A stretch of DNA of 10,876 nt. Origin: Actinomycetes bacterium. GTDB lineage: Bacteria; Actinomycetota; Coriobacteriia; Coriobacteriales; Eggerthellaceae. Shown piece by piece: positions 1-5,121 of this stretch (positions within the stretch are counted from its first letter, which is position 1; the number at the start of each line of letters is the position of its first letter). The stretch covers positions 1 to 10,876 of the forward strand of contig JAEWYG010000220.1 in the NCBI GenBank assembly GCA_023395755.1, in the 5' to 3' direction. The notes under the pieces are model-generated. The model was not told the DNA's origin and ran no database searches. It saw nothing but the letters and a program-made list of their open reading frames with translations. The position numbers and the translations under genes were made by a program.

Positions 1-457
1 GTGTCTCACCATGGTAGCCGTCCGAGAGGCACATGAAGCGTTGTTTTTCAGGGTGTCCCGTCTGAAGATGATACTGAAAGCTCATCTTGAGGGCACATTC
101 GACGGAGGTTGACCCGTTGTCTGAGAAACAGAATTTATCGAGGCCTTCTGGGGTAATTTTGGCAAGTTGTTCCGCTAGCTGAATAACGCCTTCGTGGGAG
201 AAGTTGGCAAATAGCACATGATCGAGCTTGTCCACTTGGTGCTTGATAGCTTCAGCGATACGGGGGTTGCAGTGGCCAAGCGTGTTGCACCACCATGAGC
301 TAATAATGTCAAGATACTCTTTGCCATCTAGGTCAAAAAGGCGCACCCCCTCTCCGCGATCAATAATAATGGGCGGAAAGTCTTCATAATCTTTCATCTG
401 GGAACAGGGATGCCAGATGTGTGCGAGGTCACGGGCTTGCCAAGGAGTTTGGTTCAT
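1..457 (-). CDS. bioA: Adenosylmethionine-8-amino-7-oxononanoate aminotransferase (DAPA synthase), N-terminal part
   Basis: This enzyme transfers the amino group of S-adenosylmethionine to KAPA to give DAPA, a PLP-dependent cytoplasmic step of biotin synthesis. Only the first 152 residues lie in the window; the rest, including the PLP-binding lysine, is beyond the left edge. Visible class-III aminotransferase features are the HIWHPCSQM segment near residues 13-21, the ISSWWCNTLGH substrate-pocket motif (SSWW at 53-56), the DNGSTSVE phosphate-binding turn (113-120) and DGYHGET (146-152), whose tyrosine stacks near the cofactor in the family. The ATG at 457 is preceded by AGAGGA at a normal distance. 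It starts 30 nt after the bioD stop and is probably cotranscribed with bioY, bioB and bioD. The motifs match BioA better than other class-III aminotransferases, and the context agrees. Confidence 0.95.
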   Translation of the reverse strand, partial: MNQTPWQARDLAHIWHPCSQMKDYEDFPPIIIDRGEGVRLFDLDGKEYLDIISSWWCNTLGHCNPRIAEAIKHQVDKLDHVLFANFSHEGVIQLAEQLAKITPEGLDKFCFSDNGSTSVECALKMSFQYHLQTGHPEKQRFMCLSDGYHGET

Positions 458-487
458 GTGGGGTCCTCTTTTCGGGTAGGGAGGGGC

Positions 488-1180
488 TTATGCGAATAAA
501 TGTGCTAGGTGGGAGGCTTCGATATCGAGGCGGGTTGCGCCGGGTGCAATACGAGCAACGACGGGTAATCTGGTGAGTTCTGTGGACATAGAGCAGTTGT
601 CTTCGTGCATGACATTGCCCATAACGAAGTTGTTCAGTATGATGCCGCGTGTCTCAATGTTTCGTTCGCGCAGGTAGGTTGCAGTGGTCATGAGGGCGTT
701 TAGCGTGCCGAGTCCAGCATCGGCTACGATAAGTACGCCGAGGTTAAGCGCCACTACTACGTCTTCAAGCATAAGGTGGTTGTCTTCTTCCCAGTGCAGT
801 GGGCATACGATGCCTCCACTGCCTTCCACGAGAAGATAATCGTGGCGTGCGCAGGCGCACTGATAGTCGTGCCGTATGACATCGAGGCTAACGGGATTTC
901 CTTCTAACCGCGCTGCCAAATGAGGGGAGACGGCGGTTTGGTACGTAAATGACACGAGATCATCATGGCTTTCGGGAAGGTGAGCTTGCGAGGCAACGAA
1001 TGTCGCGTCGCTGTGAATGCGCCCTTCGGCATCGTATACAACGCCACTGACGGCCGCTTTGTAATAACCGGCATCAAAGCCAGCTTCTCGGAGGCTTTTC
1101 AAGATGAGTGCACTTGCGTAGGTTTTGCCTACATCGGTGCCCGTTCCTGTGATGAATAGTCCGTGTGTACGTTCGGACAT
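488..1180 (-). CDS. bioD: ATP-dependent dethiobiotin synthetase
   Basis: BioD closes the ureido ring of dethiobiotin from DAPA, CO2 and ATP. The protein has 230 residues, the usual family length. Walker A GTGTDVGKT is at 12-20, the catalytic lysine region reads YYKAAVSG (Lys41), SPHLAA is at 85-90, VEGSGGIVCPL (118-128) is the second conserved loop, and ILNN near 181-184 is a likely base-contact motif. The common KP.xSG reading is KAAVSG here, a proline-to-alanine change near the lysine that I believe is a subfamily feature rather than a defect. I chose the ATG at 1180 because AAAGGA lies about 7 nt upstream. An in-frame ATG at 1234 would add 18 residues but has no ribosome-binding site and would place extra sequence before the first strand. 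The gene starts 57 nt after bioB and ends 30 nt before bioA. Confidence 0.95.
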   Translation of the reverse strand: MSERTHGLFITGTGTDVGKTYASALILKSLREAGFDAGYYKAAVSGVVYDAEGRIHSDATFVASQAHLPESHDDLVSFTYQTAVSPHLAARLEGNPVSLDVIRHDYQCACARHDYLLVEGSGGIVCPLHWEEDNHLMLEDVVVALNLGVLIVADAGLGTLNALMTTATYLRERNIETRGIILNNFVMGNVMHEDNCSMSTELTRLPVVARIAPGATRLDIEASHLAHLFA

Positions 1181-1237
1181 GAAGGGTTCCTTTCTGGTGA
1201 AGATGCAAGGGTAGTGCGATAAGGAAAAGGCCATACT

Positions 1238-2248
1238 TCAGGCGTTGTCGGGCTTTACCACGAATCCCTCTTCGGCGGCCATAGCCCGATCAGATGCGAT
1301 GGTGAACCCAGCAGTGGTAAGCATGTCTCCCGAAATGGCGGCATTTGCTCCCGCTCGGAAGCATGTACGCCCTGCGTCGCTCAGCAGTGCTCGTCCGCCA
1401 GCCAGGCGTAGCGCCACGTCGGGTAAGGCGAAGCGCAATAAGGCCACGGTTCGTAGTACCTCATTGTCGCTGAGCGGCGTAATGTTTCCAAGGCGGGTTC
1501 CTGTTAGGGGATTCAGCACGTTAACGGGTACCGATCGTACATCAAGTCTTCTCAGTTCAAGTGCCAGATCAATACGATCTTCCCAGCTTTCACCCAAGCC
1601 GATGATACCGCCGCTACATACGCTTAAGCCCGCTGCTTGCGCATGTTTGATGGCGCGTATTTTTTCGTCGTAGGTGTGGGTTGTGCAAATGAGGGGGAAG
1701 AATGCGCGCGATGTTTCCAGGTTGTTGTGCACGCGCTCTAGCCCTGCTTCTGCCAGTAGGGCGAACTCGTCTTGAGACAATAGCCCGAGTGAGGCGCATA
1801 CTGCCACATCGGTTGATTTTTTCACCTGCGCTATTGCTTGTGCGCAGCGCTCAATCTCACTATGGTCGAGGCGTTTTCCTGAAGCCACGAGCGAGAAACG
1901 CAGCACCCCTGATTCCCGATCGCGCACAGCGCTTGCTACAATGGTATCGCTTTCGAGTAAGGGATAGCACGCAATGTCGGCATGTCCGTGCACTGATTGG
2001 GCACAGTAGGCGCAGTCTTCCGGACAGCGACCACTTTTTACGTTCAGGATGCTACATATATCAAACCCGTTGCCACAGCGCGCGCGGCGGATGCGATCGG
2101 CGGCGTACGTGAGCTGTTCGAGCGGTGCGTCTACTAACGTGAGTACTTCGTCGCGCGTTAGCATTTCGCCAGTTATGATGCGCCGTTCATAGTTGGCGAT
2201 TGCTTCTCGCATTACGAAGTGCCGACGATCGCTTTCTTCCTTAGCCAC
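1238..2248 (-). CDS. bioB: Biotin synthase, radical SAM enzyme, probably the anaerobe-type (Type II) form
   Basis: BioB inserts sulfur into dethiobiotin to make biotin. The 336-residue protein has the radical-SAM motif GRCPEDCAYCAQS (Cys75, 79, 82) preceded by FDICSILN with Cys65. Also visible are VCASLG (Cys151), HNNLETS, ICTTHTY (Cys188), VCSGGIIGLGE (Cys211) and LRLAGGR (Arg281). The position that holds the auxiliary-cluster Cys97 in E. coli reads RFSLVASG, with serine 119 in place of cysteine, while extra cysteines occur at 58, 65 and 188. This fits the class reported in obligate anaerobes that carries a different auxiliary Fe-S cluster. The GTG start at 2248 overlaps the bioY stop in GTGGCTAA, and AAAGGGAG sits 5 nt before it. 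A TTG at 2269 would be the longer alternative but lacks such a site. Overlap with bioY suggests translational coupling. Confidence 0.95.
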   Translation of the reverse strand: MAKEESDRRHFVMREAIANYERRIITGEMLTRDEVLTLVDAPLEQLTYAADRIRRARCGNGFDICSILNVKSGRCPEDCAYCAQSVHGHADIACYPLLESDTIVASAVRDRESGVLRFSLVASGKRLDHSEIERCAQAIAQVKKSTDVAVCASLGLLSQDEFALLAEAGLERVHNNLETSRAFFPLICTTHTYDEKIRAIKHAQAAGLSVCSGGIIGLGESWEDRIDLALELRRLDVRSVPVNVLNPLTGTRLGNITPLSDNEVLRTVALLRFALPDVALRLAGGRALLSDAGRTCFRAGANAAISGDMLTTAGFTIASDRAMAAEEGFVVKPDNA

Positions 2249-2846
2249 GATAGCTCCCTTTTTCTGCAAGCGGTTTGAGGCGTTTTGTCAGAGCGATGCA
2301 GGCAAAGCAGATGGCGATATCGCCGGGAACGGCTAGTACGAAGCAGTACAGCACAAGCGCGCCCAAAGAGAGGGGAGCTCCTATGACGAAATTGCTTATT
2401 AGGTAGAAGTAGACCATTCCCACAACGTATACAACTCCCAGTCCTGCAAAGCAGGCCGCAAGAAGCCGTTTGGTCGAAGGATGCGTAGCGCTGCCAGCTA
2501 TGCGCGCTGTTAGATAGGTGCCCCCGCAGAATCCCAGCAGGTATCCGAAGCTGGGTTGCGCAAGGTAGCCAATGCCTCCTCCGCCAGCAAATATGGGGAG
2601 GCCTACAAGCCCGAGTGCCACATAGGAAACCACGCTGATCAGACCCCACTTCGGTCCAAGGAGCAGGCCCGCCAAGGTGGTGAAGAGGAATTGCAACGTA
2701 AACGGAACGACGGGTACGGGTACTTTAATAAATGCTCCGACGGCAATGAGCGCACAGAACAGCGCGCAGAGTACGAGTGCGCGCGTGCGGTTGTAAGAGG
2801 TTGCGCCAACCCTGCCGCGCGCTGCTTTGGCAATATTTTCGGACAT
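2241..2846 (-). CDS. bioY: Biotin transporter BioY (ECF-type substrate-binding membrane component)
   Basis: BioY is the integral membrane S component that binds biotin for uptake, alone or with the shared ECF module (EcfA/EcfT, not in this window). The 201-residue protein is mostly hydrophobic, with about six membrane segments near residues 22-40, 48-64, 68-86, 97-115, 127-150 and 157-184. Family signatures are VPVPVVPFTLQ (42-52), GLPIFAGGGGIGYL (82-95), PSFGYLLGF (98-106) and PGD near 174-176. The ATG at 2846 has only a weak AAAGG about 12 nt upstream. The gene is first in the bioYBDA transcript, about 135 nt after the predicted transcription start, and overlaps bioB by 8 nt. Coupling import with synthesis under a BirA operator is typical of biotin regulons. 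Confidence 0.93.
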   Translation of the reverse strand: MSENIAKAARGRVGATSYNRTRALVLCALFCALIAVGAFIKVPVPVVPFTLQFLFTTLAGLLLGPKWGLISVVSYVALGLVGLPIFAGGGGIGYLAQPSFGYLLGFCGGTYLTARIAGSATHPSTKRLLAACFAGLGVVYVVGMVYFYLISNFVIGAPLSLGALVLYCFVLAVPGDIAICFACIALTKRLKPLAEKGSYRG

Positions 2847-2988
2847 AAGTGGTGAATACCTTTCTGTTGAGAGATTACCCCTGTGCTATGGCGGGTAGTA
2901 CGATGCTAGAAGGATTGCTTCGCAGAAATGCCGACAGCCTTGCGGCCGATGCTGTTTCTTTGCTGCCGATGCTCCTGTTGGTAGGCGC
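2847..2988 (-). other. 5' leader of the bioYBDA transcript with a 13-bp direct repeat
   Basis: This is the untranslated stretch between the predicted bioY promoter and the bioY start. I see no convincing small gene in it. On the plus strand it contains TTGCGGCCGATGC (2940-2952) and TTGCTGCCGATGC (2960-2972), which differ at one base and repeat at a 20-bp interval. It has no hairpin followed by a T-run and no recognisable riboswitch core. Confidence 0.45.
2940..2972. repeat. Two-copy 13-bp direct repeat, 20-bp period
   Basis: The copies TTGCGGCCGATGC and TTGCTGCCGATGC match at 12 of 13 positions and start 20 bp apart, about two helical turns. They lie downstream of the predicted bioY transcription start. 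They may bind a protein or be chance. Confidence 0.4.
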
Positions 2989-3018
2989 ATGGTAAGTCAA
3001 GCGTTTCTTCTCTGTCAA
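2989..3018 (-). promoter_or_regulatory. Predicted promoter of bioYBDA
   Basis: On the minus strand TTGACA (3013-3018) is a perfect -35 box, followed after 18 nt by TACCAT (2989-2994) as a weaker -10 box. The -35 box lies inside the downstream half-site of the BirA-type operator, so operator binding would block RNA polymerase. The birA promoter has the same layout with the same 18-nt spacing. Confidence 0.6.
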
Positions 3019-3043
3019 CAGATGATGATTTTTAGGGTGACAA
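3012..3043. promoter_or_regulatory. BirA-type operator in front of bioY
   Basis: The dyad reads CTGTCAACA, 14 nt, GGGTGACAA. Its outer half-sites resemble the known BirA signal (TTGTnAACC with a 14-16 nt gap and its complement). An element with the same 9-14-9 layout lies before birA. BirA charged with biotinyl-AMP is expected to bind here and repress bioYBDA when biotin is plentiful. Confidence 0.7.
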
Positions 3044-3060
3044 TAAGGGCAAGGCATATC

Positions 3061-3102
3061 GAAAAAGCCCTGTCTCCGAATTGATATCCGAAGACAGGGC
3101 TT
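3061..3102 (-). terminator. Rho-independent terminator of birA
   Basis: A perfect 11-bp stem, AAGCCCTGTCT (3065-3075) with AGACAGGGCTT (3092-3102), encloses a 16-nt loop. On the minus strand it is followed by five T residues. It lies 32 nt after the birA stop and separates birA from the bioYBDA promoter. There is no T-run on the plus strand, so it works in the minus direction only. Confidence 0.85.
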
Positions 3103-3134
3103 CCGTGCGCTTACGCGCAAGGGAGGGGTAGTCG

Positions 3135-4106
3135 TTAGGCGCGTGTTGTGCTTACGTCGCCGTAGAGAAGATGCTCGCGTGTTTTGTCGGGCAGTTCTAT
3201 GACCAACTGGAAGTCAGGGGTTAGGTCGACTGCTCGTGCGCGGATTCGTTGACCATGACGCGTGATTACGATAGGTTGACCAAGCAAAAAGCAACGTTTG
3301 CGGTAGTCGTCGTAAAATGATTGATCGTCCAAGTGTTTATACAGATGCCAAAACCGTGAAAGAATATCGGCTACCAATTTGCTACGTAAGGGATCAGTAT
3401 CCGTGGGACAGAGAGCTCCGGCTACGTCGGCTACATCGGAAGGAAAGCCCGCGCAAGGTGGTTTCACGTTTACGCCGATACCCAGTACCGCGTAATCAAA
3501 GCGACCTGATTCCATACCCAAGGCTCCTTCGGTGAGGATACCTGCTACTTTCCGTCCATCGCAGAAAATGTCGTTTATCCACTTGATGGTTGCTTTTCGG
3601 TTGGTCACTTCCTCGATGGCTTGAGCACAGGCAACGGCAGCGGCGGCAGTTAAATACGCCCCATCGTTGGCTTGCAGTGTTGGCCGCAATACGATGCTAA
3701 GATAAATGCCAGTAGCGGCGGGAGAGAAAAACGACTTACCACGCCGTCCCTTGCCGGCGGTTTGTTCCTCTGCTACCACTACGGTACCTTCGCGTGCTCC
3801 ACCGACGGCAAGCTGCTGCGCTTCGGTGTTCGTGGATGATACGCATTTGCGTAGTACGATATCGAAAGGGTGGTGAGTGGGAAGGAATCGCTCGATACTC
3901 TCGGGCGATAGGAGGTCGTTTTCCTGCGAAAGGCGATATCCCTTATTTGTGGCTGCCGTAATCTCATAGCCCTCGTCACGCAGAGCGCAGACAGCTTTCC
4001 AGACGGCATTGCGGCTCACGCCCAATGATGCTGCCAGTTTTGCCCCGGATACACAATCACCTCGGTTTTCTTCAAGTAGGCGCAGTGTTTGGCTTTTCGT
4101 CGACAT
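3135..4106 (-). CDS. birA: Bifunctional biotin-protein ligase and biotin operon repressor
   Basis: BirA makes biotinyl-AMP from biotin and ATP, transfers biotin to a lysine of carboxylase carrier domains, and as the adenylate-bound dimer represses biotin genes. The 323-residue protein has a winged-helix domain at about 1-62 (LAASLGVSRNAVWKAVCALR is the helix-turn-helix), SSTNTEA (90-96), the biotin-binding loop GKGRRGK (118-124), KWINDI (175-180), GRKVAGIL (184-191) and GIGVNV (209-214). A small C-terminal SH3-like domain runs from about 271 and ends near YGDVS. The N-terminal domain places it in the regulatory group of ligases. The ATG at 4106 has GAAAGGA 6 nt upstream; the in-frame ATG at 4127 lies at the predicted transcription start and is unlikely. 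Its own operator indicates autoregulation. Confidence 0.95.
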   Translation of the reverse strand: MSTKSQTLRLLEENRGDCVSGAKLAASLGVSRNAVWKAVCALRDEGYEITAATNKGYRLSQENDLLSPESIERFLPTHHPFDIVLRKCVSSTNTEAQQLAVGGAREGTVVVAEEQTAGKGRRGKSFFSPAATGIYLSIVLRPTLQANDGAYLTAAAAVACAQAIEEVTNRKATIKWINDIFCDGRKVAGILTEGALGMESGRFDYAVLGIGVNVKPPCAGFPSDVADVAGALCPTDTDPLRSKLVADILSRFWHLYKHLDDQSFYDDYRKRCFLLGQPIVITRHGQRIRARAVDLTPDFQLVIELPDKTREHLLYGDVSTTRA

Positions 4107-4132
4107 GAAGAATCCTTTCGTTGTCATGCGGC

Positions 4133-4162
4133 ATAGTAGGTGAGATGCTTTAACTTTGTCAA
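4133..4162 (-). promoter_or_regulatory. Predicted promoter of birA
   Basis: On the minus strand TTGACA (4157-4162) is a perfect -35 box, then 18 nt, then TACTAT (4133-4138) as -10. Transcription would start near 4126, leaving a leader of about 20 nt with the GAAAGGA ribosome-binding site. The -35 box lies in the downstream operator half-site. Confidence 0.65.
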
Positions 4163-4187
4163 TGAATAATAAGAACTAAGGTGACAA
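4156..4187. promoter_or_regulatory. BirA-type operator in front of birA
   Basis: The dyad reads TTGTCAATG, 14 nt, AGGTGACAA. It has the same half-site length and gap as the element before bioY, and TTGTCA/TGACAA is its strict palindromic core. Its position over the -35 box predicts self-repression of birA by its own holo-form. Confidence 0.7.
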
Positions 4188-4233
4188 TGAGATACCAACT
4201 TTCACGAAATATATGCACGATAGACTTCCGTCA

Positions 4234-4262
4234 TTGCCTTCCTGTGAGTTTCCTCGTAAAAT
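4234..4262 (+). promoter_or_regulatory. Predicted promoter of the tetR-type gene
   Basis: TTGCCT (4234-4239) and TAAAAT (4257-4262) are separated by 17 nt, giving four and five consensus matches respectively. The start of transcription would fall near 4269, just before the TGAACA-ATG-TGTTCA palindrome. No other pair with good spacing is evident between 4188 and 4341. Confidence 0.45.
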
Positions 4263-4271
4263 AATCGCTAT

Positions 4272-4286
4272 TGAACAATGTGTTCA
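4272..4286. promoter_or_regulatory. Perfect palindrome, candidate TetR operator
   Basis: TGAACA (4272-4277) and TGTTCA (4281-4286) are perfect inverted copies around ATG. The site lies 55 bp before the regulator start and just downstream of its predicted transcription start, where a self-repressing TetR protein commonly binds. I did not see a second copy directly before the activase gene. Confidence 0.5.
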
Positions 4287-4341
4287 TTTTTGATCGACGT
4301 GTTTATTAAGGCTGAGAGCCTACGGTTATAGGGAGGAACGA

Positions 4342-5070
4342 ATGGCAACTAGCGTCCTTGATGACGTTGTGGCGGCGAAGTTGCCCCTTACGCAATTGTC
4401 TTCGTCTAGTGCGGAGAATGTGGCGGTTCTTTCGGATTCCGAAGCCTCGGTTGCGCGCGGCGTTGTGCCAACGTGCGAGGATCGTCGTATCGTGCGTTCG
4501 AAAAAAGCATTACGAGGTGCACTTATTGCTCTTATGGAAGAACGGGGCTTCGATGCTATTACGGTAAATGATCTGTGCGCACGTGCCGATTTGAATCGTG
4601 GCACATTCTATAATCATTTCCATGACAAAGAGAATCTGCTGGCCACGTTTGAAGACGAGGTTATGCGCGATTTGGTTCAGTTCCAGGCCAAATTGCAAGA
4701 TATGACGGTGCGCAAACTACTGGCATATCGTACTCGAAAAAAACCCTTACCATTTTTAGTGGAATTGTTTGACTACTTGCGCGAGCAAGGTGCGTTTCTG
4801 CATGCCGTATTAGGACCCGGAGGTGATGTGCGATTTGGTCCGCGTTTGCGTGATTCTATTTGCACGAATCTTATCCAATCCATTTTGCACGAGCGCTATC
4901 GCAGCGATCCCACGCCGTTTGTGGGTTACTATGTGGCGTTTTATGCAGAAGCCTACCTCGGAGTTATTTCGCGGTGGCTGGATACCGGCATGCAGGAAGG
5001 CTCGGAAGAGATGGCGCTTATCGCTATGAAGCTGTTCTTCATCAAGCCGGGAGACACTATCAAGTTATAG
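4342..5070 (+). CDS. TetR/AcrR-family transcriptional regulator with long N-terminal extension
   Basis: This is a predicted DNA-binding repressor of 242 residues. The TetR DNA-binding domain spans about 50-100: it begins RRIVRSKKALRGALIALM, carries the helix-turn-helix ITVNDLCARADLNRGTFYNHF (73-93) and ends with DKENLL. The C-terminal part has the GAFLHAVLGPGGDVRF stretch (about 150-165), which resembles the TetR_C_8-like regulator domain (PF14278) often found in Firmicutes and Actinobacteria. Residues 1-47 are Ser/Val/Ala-rich, look unstructured and are unusual for the family. The ATG at 4342 has a strong GGGAGG a few bases upstream, so the extension is probably real. It lies 51 nt before the activase fusion on the same strand and is probably the regulator of itself and of that gene. 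The ligand is unknown; an acyl-CoA or fatty-acid-related signal would fit the neighbour but is inference. Confidence 0.88.
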   Translation: MATSVLDDVVAAKLPLTQLSSSSAENVAVLSDSEASVARGVVPTCEDRRIVRSKKALRGALIALMEERGFDAITVNDLCARADLNRGTFYNHFHDKENLLATFEDEVMRDLVQFQAKLQDMTVRKLLAYRTRKKPLPFLVELFDYLREQGAFLHAVLGPGGDVRFGPRLRDSICTNLIQSILHERYRSDPTPFVGYYVAFYAEAYLGVISRWLDTGMQEGSEEMALIAMKLFFIKPGDTIKL

Positions 5071-5098
5071 CTAGTTGGGCGTTTGCCCACAATCTATA
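5066..5098. repeat. Interrupted dyad between the regulator and the activase gene
   Basis: An inner stem TGGGC (5076-5080) with GCCCA (5085-5089) around GTTT is flanked by an outer TATAG (5066-5070) and CTATA (5094-5098). There is no T-run after it, so it is not a standard terminator. It could be a protein site, an mRNA hairpin that tunes the downstream gene, or chance. Confidence 0.35.
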
Positions 5099-5121
5099 GT
5101 AAGCGTATAAAGGAGAAGGTC

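Noticed and set aside
1181..1234. Longer bioD start adding 18 residues
   Set aside because: There is no ribosome-binding site before it, whereas the ATG at 1180 has AAAGGA and begins directly with the conserved N-terminal strand.
1245..1673. Plus-strand 142-codon open frame opposite bioB
   Set aside because: It lies wholly antisense to a clear biotin synthase and has the low-complexity Ser/Arg composition of an antisense shadow.
2249..2269. TTG start for bioB, 7 codons upstream
   Set aside because: The GTG at 2248 has a well placed AAAGGGAG and a typical short overlap with bioY.
2875..3120. Minus-strand open frame of 81 codons between birA and bioY
   Set aside because: It spans the birA terminator and the BirA operator/promoter, has no clear ribosome-binding site and no family resemblance.
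4107..4127. Longer birA start at 4127
   Set aside because: It coincides with the predicted transcription start and lacks a ribosome-binding site; the ATG at 4106 has one.
5076..5089. Terminator between the regulator and the activase gene
   Set aside because: The stem is only 5 bp and no T-run follows, so it would not stop transcription.
5075..5100. Promoter for the activase gene (TTGGGC with TATAGT)
   Set aside because: The spacing is only 14 nt, too short for a standard promoter; cotranscription with the regulator is more likely.
5083..5121. TTG start extending the activase fusion by 13 residues
   Set aside because: It lies inside the dyad, has no ribosome-binding site, and AAAGGAG precedes the ATG at 5122.
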